A DNA stretch of 64,000 nt, taken from Clarkia xantiana subsp. parviflora. Taxonomy: Eukaryota > Streptophyta > Magnoliopsida > Myrtales > Onagraceae. Location: contig JAPTYO010000004.1 of the NCBI GenBank assembly GCA_036873135.1, positions 34,567,105 through 34,631,104 of the forward strand, in the 5' to 3' direction. Positions 33,101-41,925 of the stretch are shown piece after piece. The position numbers were made by a program, and so were the translations under genes. How positions within the stretch are numbered: position 1 is the first letter of the stretch; the number at the start of each line of letters is the position of its first letter. The notes under the pieces were generated by a model. That model worked only from the letters and a program-made list of their open reading frames with translations. It had not been told where the DNA came from and ran no database searches.

Positions 33101-35340
33101 CAGGCGAGCCGCTCTATCTTTATTTGGCCATTTCTGCATTTGCAATAAGCTCTGTTCTAGTTAAAGCTGTCGAGGGCAATCAGATTCCTGTCTATTATGT
33201 AAGCAAGGCGTTTGCCAAGAGTGAAATGAATTATCCTCCGATTGAGAAGTATCTCTTTGCGTTGATTATTACTGCTCGAAAGTTACGGCCCTACTTCCAT
33301 GCGCATGAAATTACGGTGTTGACTGATCAACCATTGAAACACTTCTTAAACCGACCCGACGCATCGGGGAGACTAGTAAAGTGGGCCGTGGAACTTAGCG
33401 AGTTTCGAATTCATTTCGCTCCAAGAACAGCTATCAAAGGGCAGGCATTGGCCGACTTTATAGTTGAATCTACTATTCCCGATCCTGAAGCAACGGAAAC
33501 AGTAGAGGGGGCAACCACTGGGAAAACTGACGAGGTCCCGACGGCAGGGCAGTTGGAACAGCCGAATAAGGAGAACACCTGGGAGTTGTACACGGATGGC
33601 TCGTCAAGCTCGGATGGATCGGGTGCGGGGTTCGTATTAATTCCGCCAGGCGGGGCTGAGCCACTTCGATATGCGTTGGCCCTAACATTTAAGGCCACCA
33701 ATAACGAGGCAGAGTATGAAGCTCTTATAACAGGGTTGAAAATCGCTAAGGGCACTGGAATCGAACATCTGAGGGTGAAGTGTGATGCAAGCCTGATTGT
33801 AAATCAGATCCGGGGGCAGTATGGAGCAAAGAATCCAATCATGAAGAAGTATCTTCAGGAGGCTCAGACATTAAAAGAGAGCTTCAAAAGCTTCGATATA
33901 GAGGCAATCCCAAGAGAAAAGAATGTAGAGGCCGACGCCTTGAGCAAATTCGCCTTGGGGGCACCTTTGGAGGAGACTCGGAGGGTACACTTCTTGGAGA
34001 GGGTGATTCTGTCGACGACCGATCCATCGGAGGTGTGCACTATCGAAACAGGGTCAGATGAGGAGCCCACTTGGATGACCCCGATAAATGTGTACCTAAC
34101 TACGGGGGCACTGCCTGAAGACAAAGTGGCAGCGGAACGACTACGACGAATGTCAATTAACTACGCGATGGTGGATAACCAGTTGTACAAGAAGGGTTTG
34201 CTTTCGACACCTTTCCTAAAATGCGTAGCAGAACCCGATACGACCCGAATTCTGAGAGAACTGCATGAAGGAGTCGCAGCCTGTCACGAGGGCGCCCGAT
34301 CCATCCTGAGAAAGGCGTTGAACTTGGGATATTATTGGCCTACGATGAATAAGGAGGCAACGGCGCTTGTCCGATCCTGTGACGCGTGTCAGAGATACGC
34401 TTCGAATATCACAGCCCCCGCTGCTGATTTGATGCCCATTGGGAGTGCTTGGCCCTTCGCACAGTGGGGCATTGACCTGGTGGGACCCCTTCCGAAAGCA
34501 AAGAGCCAGTGCACACATCTGCTGGTTGCGACTGATTACTTCTCGAAATGGATCGAGGCTAAGCCCTTAGCCAAGACAACAGCGGGACATATCATTAAGT
34601 TCCTCCAGACCCGAATTTTATCGAGATATGGGGTGCCGAAGGTGATCATCAGTGACAACGGTCCTCCGTTTAATGGGGCCCAGTTGGAGAGGTTCCTAGA
34701 CGAGTTCAATATCGAGCATCGGACAACATCCGTTCGTCACGCCCAGACCAATGGGCAGGTGGAGGCTGCCAACAAAATCGTGATGGAGGGCTTGAAGAAG
34801 AGGGTTTACGCTTTGGACGGAAAATGGCTAGACGAGCTGGAGAACGTGTTATGGGCGGTCCGAACGACACCCAAGCGGTCAACAGGTGAAACCCCGTTTG
34901 CACTTGTTTATGGGACGGAGGCGGTCGCTCCCGTAGAAATCGCTGTGGCGTCCCATCGAACCAGAAGCTATGAGCCCTCGACAAATCCAGAAAGAGCCAG
35001 GATAGGACCTTTGACGAATGACGAAACAAGGCGCCTGGAGTTATCCTTGTTAGAGGAAAAACGGCTAGAGGCCGACATAGTGCAAGCTCGGATGCGTTTG
35101 GCGACGGCCAGGTACTATAACCGGAAGGTCAGGTCGCGACAGTTCCATGCGGGGGAGCTGGTCCTACGTCGGAATGAGTTCGCCCTCCAGGATCGAATCA
35201 ACAAGATGTCTCCGAAATGGGAAGGGCCTTACAAGATCGTAGGCATGCCGGCTCCAAACGCTTACAAGCTAGAAGACCTCGACGGCAAAGTGTTACGAAA
35301 CACCTTTAGTGGTGAACATCTGAAGAAATGTCATGTTTGA
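30157..35340 (+). CDS. Element G gag-pol polyprotein (Tat lineage), 5'-truncated
   Basis: An uninterrupted frame of 1727 codons. The natural start is deleted; the frame opens with GTG at 30157 and the first ATG is codon 25 (30229). Domains: retrotransposon gag about 40-200; Lys/Arg-Ser-rich linker; knuckle-like YCRFHRASGHDTDQC at 316-330; aspartic protease with LIDGGSSSDILF near 472 (Asp474; DGG in place of DTG/DSG, as seen in some plant gypsy elements); RT with FMDAYSGYNQI and YVDD at 842-845; first RNase H with TDQPLKHFL near 1056; a second, archaeal-type RNase H with YTDGSSSSDGSGAGF near 1145; integrase with His1370/His1377 and Cys1408/Cys1411, then the D,D35E triad Asp1440, Asp1500, Glu1536. 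It ends GEHLKKCHV. Apart from the missing start it shows no disabling change. Confidence 0.96.
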   Translation: MQQRTIPLNGPLTADQVVRIVGICMGDQKPMMSELGSQETHPFVPRLIHTLAPPGLGIPKIDEYDGDADPVRHVQKHLTACMGRTPDEDVICALFPSTLGEKAMTWFYSLPTRCITCWKDMHQRFIAQYQGRRRLLKSVRTLHEVVQRPDESLAQYYQRYTAGMTELDEEISEGEAIRTFLKNLKPPYGSDLLHSIAAKNVWNMEALQARVKQQIDVQESKIAAGELAPPKGHEGKQLFRPLDNRHRKDSSEGSRSRGRSDRREDKRSTKRDNQREEFTPLNRPLKEVLAVMEKQGLARFPKKKEGEKLGSRTDRYCRFHRASGHDTDQCRELKKEIERLIQRGKLKEFVGDSRCKPRSRSRSRSKSRSRSPRKRRSDAEPSEGPSGSRQKRIINVIHGGFAAGGDTSSSRERYANQVPVAVVLGKRSRSWTPKEEMEITFSAKDLEGVETPHEDALVVTLDVGGFEVKRILIDGGSSSDILFSDALEQMGKKKKDLREVNFPMVGFCGTTSYPLGVITLPVWFGSGWKMEKRNVEFVVVESTVTYNAIIGRTTINPLMAVASTVHQKLKFPTENGVGEVKDDQVASRRCYVNATRRSRKEAMSVLQTDTDPREEFGRPAPMEDLKEVEIDGPERKVKIGSALSEERAQELITLLKEFKELFAWSPNDMPGISRDVIEHELNIDPMIKPIAQKRRPMGADKRIAIQQEVGRLLDAGFIREIRFQTWVANPVLVRKSNGKWRMCVDFRDLNKACPKDCYPLPRIDQLVDATSGHELLSFMDAYSGYNQIKMAKKDAQHTAFYADSEVLQYDVMPFGLVNAGATYQRMVNKLFGDMIGSTMEAYVDDMLVKSRQASDHVGNLAMAFERMKLHQVRLNPAKCAFGVHSGKFLGFMVSQRGIEVNPEKIRAIEEMQSPTNHREVQVLNGRLASMNRFLSKASDRSMPFFNVLRANRQFEWTAECEEAFQALKQHLRDLPPLAKPAPGEPLYLYLAISAFAISSVLVKAVEGNQIPVYYVSKAFAKSEMNYPPIEKYLFALIITARKLRPYFHAHEITVLTDQPLKHFLNRPDASGRLVKWAVELSEFRIHFAPRTAIKGQALADFIVESTIPDPEATETVEGATTGKTDEVPTAGQLEQPNKENTWELYTDGSSSSDGSGAGFVLIPPGGAEPLRYALALTFKATNNEAEYEALITGLKIAKGTGIEHLRVKCDASLIVNQIRGQYGAKNPIMKKYLQEAQTLKESFKSFDIEAIPREKNVEADALSKFALGAPLEETRRVHFLERVILSTTDPSEVCTIETGSDEEPTWMTPINVYLTTGALPEDKVAAERLRRMSINYAMVDNQLYKKGLLSTPFLKCVAEPDTTRILRELHEGVAACHEGARSILRKALNLGYYWPTMNKEATALVRSCDACQRYASNITAPAADLMPIGSAWPFAQWGIDLVGPLPKAKSQCTHLLVATDYFSKWIEAKPLAKTTAGHIIKFLQTRILSRYGVPKVIISDNGPPFNGAQLERFLDEFNIEHRTTSVRHAQTNGQVEAANKIVMEGLKKRVYALDGKWLDELENVLWAVRTTPKRSTGETPFALVYGTEAVAPVEIAVASHRTRSYEPSTNPERARIGPLTNDETRRLELSLLEEKRLEADIVQARMRLATARYYNRKVRSRQFHAGELVLRRNEFALQDRINKMSPKWEGPYKIVGMPAPNAYKLEDLDGKVLRNTFSGEHLKKCHV

Positions 35341-35470
35341 CAAATAAGTCGTCCGTAGAGGCGCAACGATGTAATCAAGTCGCCCTGAGTGGTGCATGCT
35401 ATGTTAAAGACATCAATCAATAAAGAGGTTACTTCTGATCAAAGTATTCCTGAGTTGTTCTTGATACATT
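35341..35470 (+). other. Spacer after element G pol
   Basis: Short AT-rich stretch between the pol stop and the tandem array, with AATAAA at 35419-35424. It could serve as a polyadenylation signal, though the full-length transcript should end in the 3' LTR. Confidence 0.4.
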
Positions 35471-35925
35471 TAAAAAGCGTCATTGGACGTCCGAAAATCC
35501 TTAAGTTTTTAAGGTTCGATTAAAAAGCGTCATTGGACGTCCGAAAATCCTTAAGTTTTTAAGGTTCGATTAAAAAGCGTCATTGGACGTCCGAAAATCC
35601 TTAAGTTTTTAAGGTTCGATTAAAAAGCGTCATTGGACGTCCGAAAGATCCTTAAGTTTTTAAGGTTCGATTAAAAAGCGTCATTGGACGTCCGAAAGAT
35701 CCTTAAGTTTTTAAGGTTCGATTAAAAAGCGTCATTGGACGTCCGAAAAATCCTTAAGTTTTAAGGTCCGATTTAAAAAGCGTCATTGGACGTCCGAAAA
35801 ATCCTTAGGTCATTAAGGTTCGATTTAAAAGCGTCGTTGGACGTCCGAAAAGTCCTTAAGTTTTCAAGGTTCGATTTAAAAGCGTCATAGGACGACGGAA
35901 AGCCTTAAAGTTCTTAAGGTCCGAT
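35471..35925. repeat. 50-bp tandem array downstream of pol
   Basis: About nine copies of a 50- to 51-bp unit starting TAAAAAGCGTCATTGGACGT and containing TTAAGTTTTTAAGG, a short palindrome. The first three are identical; divergence grows to the right. Similar 3' tandem repeats are known in Tat-lineage elements. Confidence 0.95.
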
Positions 35926-36036
35926 AAAAGAGTTACGAAGAGCATGACCGAAAAGAAAACATTCATAAAAGGCTCGAAGGCCTAAAAGGTTCGGTACAAA
36001 AGAGATAATAAGGAAGAAGTACAAGGACTTAAGATT

Positions 36037-38814
36037 TTAAACTCGGTCTCCAGGTGCTGAATCTTCGGAAGGCTTTGGAGGGGCAGACTCATCGGCGTCT
36101 TCAGAGGAGCTTTCTGAAGGAAGGTTGAGGTACGTTTCTGCGGCTGGGCCGAGAGTCTTGGACTTCCTCAAGTCGATGGAGTCCCCATAAGTCTCATTAA
36201 GCTCTTCGACAATATCGAGGATGGCATTCTGCAGATCCTCTTGACAATGTTTCGCCGCATCCTCCTTGAAGTCCTCCGAGCTCCGGTACTCTTCGCGGCC
36301 CTGGACCTTCGCGTTTGTTAGTTGGGCGGAGTGATCCGCCCTCGCCTCTTCTAGCTCCGCGATGGCCCTCTGCTTCTCGAGCTTCAGCCGCTCAGCCGTT
36401 TCCTGCAACGCTGCCTTCTCGAAGGCAGCCTGGCTCCGATCCGCCATGGCCGCCTGCTGCTCCCGCTTGAGCGAGCTCTCAAGACTTAGAATCTGCCGGT
36501 GCTGGGATTGAGCCTCTTGAGTAAGCTTGACTCGGACCTCCTCGGCCCGCTGCCTATCCTCCTCAGCCTGTTGCCTGATCTCTTCGGCCCGCTCCTCAGC
36601 TCGCTTTTTACCCTCCTCCGCTCGGAGCCTTGACGCCTCGGAGGCAGCTAAGTCCTCCTGGAGCTTGGTCAAGCTCTCGAGGTTGGAGTTGGCCCGTTCT
36701 CGCTCCAAAGCCTCCCGCAAAGACAGGATGTAGCCAAAGCAGCGATCCTGGTCCGCGATTTCCTGAAGGGCAAATACAGCTTAGTACTCAAACGTCGGAA
36801 CACCCCCAGATGAATAAAAGAAAAAGTTCACTTACCTCTATCCGACGAACGGCCATCTGCCGGATGTCAGCATCGATGTCTTCCCCTTCCAGAGAAAGGG
36901 GACGCCTCAAAGAGGGCGGGACCGAGCCCGACACTAAGTGCAAGGCCAGGTTCTTCTCCTGGCACCCCCGATGCAGAGGGATCCCCTGAAGGGACTCCAC
37001 CGGTCTCCAAGGCTCGGAGCCCTGGTCCGAAGAGAAGGCCTGATAGTAGTCCCCATCCAAAGGGAACGGAGGTACTACCAGGCGGGGCTCTTCAGCTTCC
37101 TCACTCACTCGAGCTTCAGGGGTCGCACCCCTAACTGGCGAGGATGGTGGAGCAGAAGACGATGGCGGCGTGGTGGGAAGTGGAGATGCCTTCCCACCAG
37201 ATGACTTCACGGGAGTCAACCTCGATTTCCCTCGGAGGATGAGGCCTTCCTCCTCAGCTCGATCATCGGGAGGGGAGTCCTCCAAGCTGGTCACCCGACC
37301 GAATTCGCCCCGGACTTCCGTCGGGGCATCTTCCACCACCGGCTCCGCTGCAGGCGCGGAGTCCGAGGCAGGTGCAGCAGGGGCGACGTCCGCAGGACCT
37401 GCAGCGGGGCGAATAAGTCGAGGGATTAATTTGATATCAGTGTGCCAGATTAAACAACGCTCCATAAATCTTTCTTTGCCGAAAAAGTCATAATAGCCCG
37501 CCTCGAGAACATGTGGAGTTTCCCCTCGGAGGATATTCCTGACATCTCTAATCCGTCCTTCCATATCGGAGGAGGCCTGAAGGTCTTGAGGTACCAACTC
37601 CCTATATCTTTTAATAGCACGAAAAACTTCCTTACCTTCCTTCTCGGAGCGGACGTTGAAGGCGGTCCTAACTACATCCACATTAGTCCGCCCCTCGGAG
37701 GTGGGGGCAGACCTGGGGGCCTCGGAAGTCCTTGCCTTCTTCTTGGACGGCCCCGACGGGGCCGAAATCTTTCGGTGGGAAGACTTCTTCTTGCGCTTCA
37801 GTGAGTGGGAGGCATCGGTATCCTCCTGAAACAGACGGGCGGTCAGCGATGTTCGAGGGGCTGTAAGCAGTGGAAAAAAGAAACAATTAGAAGATTACCC
37901 AGAGAATTACATTGGAAACACCGTCACGAACTTTTCCCCCGGAATTGGGATCGATCAGCATAATCCCAATCTTGACCCGCTGTTGGTCAGTGACAGAAGT
38001 GGCCTCGAAGGGTCGGTAACCCTTCTCCCAGCGGCGAGCCTGGATGAGCATCAAGGCCCTCTTGGTCTGTTCCGACCATGAACGAAAAGGCACGGGGGGA
38101 TCAACCTCCACGATGGTCTTCGGCCACTCGATGGGACCAGGCTGAATGAAGAAGTATTGCTCCTTCCAATTAGCATTGTCGTTCCCTTTGTCGGAGATGA
38201 TGGCCCGTTCCTTGCAGATCTTCCAGGACACCTTCCTGTCCCAGCCCATCTCCCTATATTGCTCATCGGTCCCCTCGGGTTGGCGGGGGGTAAAGGAGCA
38301 GATTCCGTCCTTGTTGCAGGTCATCTTGTAGAGAACCCGCCAGAGCTCTAGGGAATAGCTCCAGTCCTCCCCATTAATATCACACCACACTTGGAAAGCA
38401 ATCCATGTACGGATTGCGTGTGGAGAGAAGGTCGTAGGGTACGTCTTATAATGGTTGCACAGCTCCACCCAACTCGGACAGAAGGGCAGTCGAATTCCTG
38501 CACGAATCTGCCCTGGGGAGATGAACACCTCATCTCCTTTGGGGAGCGTAATTTGAGCCTCACGAGAATCGAATTTGTCATAAGGATAGCGGGCCCCGAA
38601 GGAGGATTCAAAAATGCCACACTCTCTACGAGCCCTATCAAAGCTAATGGGCGCGAGCGTGTTCTTGAGATACTTGAAGACGAAGGGTTGGCCAACAGTA
38701 GCAGATCCCTCGGCTGAAAATCGTCGAGGGAAGGAAGGAAGGAAAAATTGAAACCTAAAGAAAACCAAAGATGAAAAGGAAAAGAGCAATAAGATGAAGA
38801 ACCTTACCAGACAT
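36037..38814 (-). CDS. Antisense spliced gene of element G, gypsy-associated plant protein
   Basis: Reading on the minus strand I derive four exons: 38808-38814 (ATGTCTG), 37899-38713, 36836-37825 and 36037-36762. The GT-AG introns join in phase to about 845 residues. An alternative donor at 37911 would shorten exon 2 by 12 bases without a frame change. The start MSAEGSATVGQPFVFKY is followed by a domain (ITLPKGDEVFISPGQI, RLPFCPSWVELCNHY, LELWRVLYKM) resembling the family named putative gypsy-type transposon (PF04195). Exon 3 opens with basic tracts LKRKKKSSHRK and SKKKAR, a likely nuclear signal, then an acidic/Pro-rich region. Exon 4 is a long Glu/Ala/Arg coiled coil (ERAEEIRQQAEEDRQRAEE). 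Antisense genes occupy this place in Grande-type elements; the function is unknown. All frames are open. A TATA box lies upstream at 38954-38960. Confidence 0.8.
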
Positions 38815-38953
38815 GGTGGTTGGAGTGGTCGTGATCGGAAAAGCTTGAATTGCTCGAATCGCCGGTGAAAACTCGAAATTTGGAGAATCAGAGCTCTTGG
38901 GATCGCAAAGAAAGAGAGGTAAAAGAAGGGTGAAACAGTACCTAGGGTTAGGG

Positions 38954-38960
38954 TTTTATA
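38954..38960 (-). promoter_or_regulatory. Probable TATA box of the antisense gene
   Basis: TATAAAA on the minus strand, about 140 bases before the predicted ATG at 38814, giving a leader near 110 nt. The promoter lies inside the element, independent of the LTR. Confidence 0.55.
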
Positions 38961-39023
38961 AGAGAAGAAAACAGGGAACTGAAGAGGTGGACAATCAAAG
39001 CCACGGGACTCGAAACGATTCAA

Positions 39024-39367
39024 TCATGATCGTCCAAGGGAAAATGTGCCAATTCGAAAAATAGGAACGGTTTTAATCTGAACCGTCAGAACGCATGGGA
39101 CAGATAAGACAAGAAGTAATGACGTATTGGAACGGTTGAAAAGTGCTTTTTCAGCAGACAGGCGTGCAGAGCCCGAAACGTTCCTTCATCTCCTATTAGC
39201 ATTAAATGCTGGTCTGATCAAGAAATCCCTTCGAATACAAACAGGATCCCAAAGGATCTTGAAAAGATCCAAGGCAATGGCCTCCGACATTCCACACGAA
39301 GGCCTCCGACGAGGATACGAAAGAGTCCGACGCTGGAAGACGCGACGCACTATAAGTCCCTCACGTC
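39024..39367. other. Element G sequence between antisense gene and 3' LTR
   Basis: No gene is seen on either strand. It would contain the upstream region of the antisense promoter. Confidence 0.4.
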
Positions 39368-39378
39368 TTGGGGGCAAA
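39368..39378 (+). promoter_or_regulatory. Element G polypurine tract
   Basis: TTGGGGGCAAA directly precedes the 3' LTR (TGATGGGCC), the usual place and form for Tat-lineage elements. Confidence 0.85.
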
Positions 39379-40027
39379 TGATGGGCCCCGGCGAAGGCCG
39401 TTAGGCCCCTTAACGATTGACAAACGGCGACTAGGCCCGTTGGGCTAGGAGCTGGGCTACTGGAAGGCTAAGGGTTCCGACGGAAGGAGGCCCCGATATT
39501 GAATGGCCCCGAGCAAGTATAGCTCTGATAGGGAAAAGCCCCGACGGATATCGGACCTGGACGTAGTCGGTCCCGATATGGGAGTTGACACCACTCCCTG
39601 ACACCGAATCCTCAACGATGTAACTTGGGAGCCTCCGATAACGATCGAGACTCACCAGTAAGAGCCCAATCCCGGAAATCTCGCCACGATCATAGTAATG
39701 ATATAATGGGCGAGATATGTGGGATACGAATAACTGTACGAGGTACAGGGCAAGATATACGGCGAGATACGTGGGACGGTGGATCACGATTCAACCGCCT
39801 AATCAGGTAACTGGGATGACCTTTCCTCTATAAAAGGAGGGAAGTTATCCCAGATTAGGGTTACGTTTTACACATACTCAAATACTGCTTGCTTGCTCTG
39901 TTGACTGCCGTACTTACGTTAAGCATCGGAGAGGGATTCTGGGCCGCTGCCCTCTATTCCCCTTCTGCAGGATTGCGAGGAGCTAAGGAATCCGTCACCG
40001 TAACCGGAGTTCCGCCGTGATCCAACA
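39379..40027 (+). repeat. Element G 3' LTR
   Basis: 649 bp from TGATGGGCCCC to GTGATCCAACA, with a promoter-like TATAAAA at 39829-39835 and CATCGGAGAGGG shortly downstream. It is the only complete LTR of the element. Confidence 0.93.
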
Positions 40028-40157
40028 GTGTCATAAAACATTAATATAGTACATCTGATAAAATATTACACGCAGATCAATGATGCCCAACAATTGATGG
40101 CATGGAAGGAAGGCTTTATGTTGATCTGCACCTCATTGTTGGTTGTGATTTTATATA

Positions 40158-40764
40158 GGGTTAAAGGTACTTTTGATACCACATGTTTGACCGAATGTGG
40201 TTTTTAGTACTGGATGTTTAGTTTTGTATACTTTTGGTACCAAACGTTTGAAAAAATGTGGTTTTTGGTACATCCGTTAGTTGGCCGTTTGTTTTGGCCG
40301 TTAAATGACATGTGCAAGTCACGTGATCGACTCTAAACTTTTAATTTTGTTCAGTTTAGTCCCTCAAATATATTCCTAACTTTTATTTTGTTTAACTTAG
40401 TCATAACACTTCAAAATCGGACCCAATTAAACCAATCGAATTCAATTGACATAGCCCCATTTGTGTCAAATTTACCCATTGGAGATAGGTCCCAATTGGG
40501 TTCAATTTTGAAGCTTTAGGACTAAATTAAACAAAATAAAAGTTATGAATATATTTGAGGGACTAAATTGAACAAAATTAAAAGTTTAGAGGTGATCACG
40601 TGACTTGCACATGTCATTTAACAGCTAAAACTAACGGCCAACCAACGGATGTACCAAAAGCCACATTTTTTCAAACGTTTGGTACCAAAAGTATACAAAA
40701 CTAAACATCCAGTACTAAAAGCCACATTCGGTCAAACATACGGTATGAAAAGTACCTTTAACCC
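40158..40764. mobile_element. MITE with long inverted arms and a 9-bp target duplication
   Basis: 607 bp starting GGGTTAAAGGTACTTTTGAT and ending with the near reverse complement; the arms are about 280 bp each. Flanked by perfect TTTTATATA duplications (40149-40157 and 40765-40773), fitting Mutator-like transposition. It has no coding capacity. Each arm holds a CACGTG (40320-40325 and 40597-40602). It sits 1.16 kb upstream of the BURP start codon. Confidence 0.9.
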
Positions 40765-40773
40765 TTTTATATA

Positions 40774-41835
40774 CTATTCTGACACAACTAATCATCTCAG
40801 ACCTAAAATTCATCCTGGACTTGAAATTCCAGTTTTTTAGAATGTATAAATGAGCATCCGAACCTTAGCCTAAGGAACGAATTCGAATAGATCGCGGACA
40901 AAAACACACGCCCTAGCAATAGTGATAGTCATGTAACGAAGCCGAATCCGACTTCTAGGGGTAGAGGCGGATGAACATAATTTTAGAAAAAAAAACTATT
41001 AACACTTACCACACCTAATGAAAAAATATAATTTTATTTTTTCGTAAATCTAGCTAGCAGGTCTTCAGAAGTAAAAAAAAAAAAAGAAATTGCTGAAATA
41101 AGCATTTTCTACTAAAAAAATGTTTAACAAATATTTTATTATTTAAGTACTATAGACTAAAATAAGAATTTCCTATGAATATATTAAAATAAATCTAATT
41201 TAATTATAATTTTCTAAGAAGAATTTTTAGGCTTATTATATTTTATGTTTATAAGGTTTAATTCACCGTATTGAGTTTAATTTTTATTAAATGAGTTTAT
41301 AGATGATGTGGAGGATACGTAATAATTACGTGCATTTTACTTTATTTAATTAATTTTTCATGCATCTATTTTACTTTATTTATTAATTTCCCTTTGTATA
41401 TCGGATTAGAAGTGTATATTATGAATTTTTTAGTGAAAAATTCATAGAAAATTGTGAAGTAACACATATTAAGTAATAGTTGTTCATAAAGTAGAAATAT
41501 AATGTTATTATACATTGTCATGTATACCTAAAAGTGTATTGAAATTTCACAATTTTTATTCACATGTTTAGCATCATTCTTAATTATATGGCTTACGGTG
41601 TGTTTTATTTTGTCTTATCCTAGACATGCTTTTTCTCACCTAGCGCCCATTGTTTTTTCTTGAATTAAATTATTATTTATTGCAAAAAGAAAATCTAATC
41701 ACGCTTATATGCAATTGAAGGAGGCAATTACGAAATATAAAAGAAATAACATTTTATTTTAATAGTAAAACAAACAAAAATTGTAACGTGTTGTGTGTGG
41801 GTATTAATTCTTAGATGACCGACTCACTCACTGCC
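40774..41835. other. AT-rich upstream region of the BURP gene
   Basis: About 1 kb without any gene or recognised RNA. A stretch near 40930-40990 (GAGGCGGATGAACATAATTTTAG) recalls common plant repeat ends, but no complete element is seen. Confidence 0.4.
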
Positions 41836-41842
41836 TATATAA
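41836..41842 (+). promoter_or_regulatory. TATA box of the BURP gene
   Basis: TATATAA 90 bases before the ATG at 41926, in otherwise AT-rich sequence; this predicts a leader of about 60 nt ending AACAAATTAAAATG, a favourable plant start context. Confidence 0.65.
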
Positions 41843-41925
41843 TGAATGAATGGCTGGGTGGAAGGTATGAGCTCAATATCCATACACATATATCCATTGT
41901 TTCTTGTTAGCAGCAACAAATTAAA

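Larger units (their letters stand above)
30042..40027 (+). mobile_element. Element G: young Tat-type Ty3/gypsy retrotransposon
   Basis: Perfect 5-bp target duplication GTGTC (30037-30041 and 40028-40032). The 3' LTR is 39379-40027 (649 bp); the 5' LTR is cut to 106 bp (30042-30147), identical to 39379-39484. Internal order: gag-pol ORF, 50-bp tandem array (35471-35925), antisense spliced gene (38814-36037), polypurine tract (39368-39378), 3' LTR. A second RNase H after the usual one, the modified gag knuckle, a 3' tandem array and an antisense gene are all hallmarks of the Tat lineage (Retand/Grande/Ogre group). Confidence 0.95.

Noticed and set aside
35471..35925. CRISPR or satellite interpretation of the 50-bp array
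   Set aside because: No spacers; the array sits inside element G between pol and the antisense gene, as in other Tat-lineage elements.
36527..37493. Ser/Pro-rich plus-strand frames over the antisense gene
   Set aside because: They are shadows of the coiled-coil and Glu-rich exons on the minus strand; no start context or domain.
38814..39023. Upstream extension of the antisense exon 2 frame to 39023
   Set aside because: The extension is hydrophobic without family similarity, spans a clear acceptor at 38714 and the TATA/leader region; the spliced start at 38814 gives a better N-terminus.
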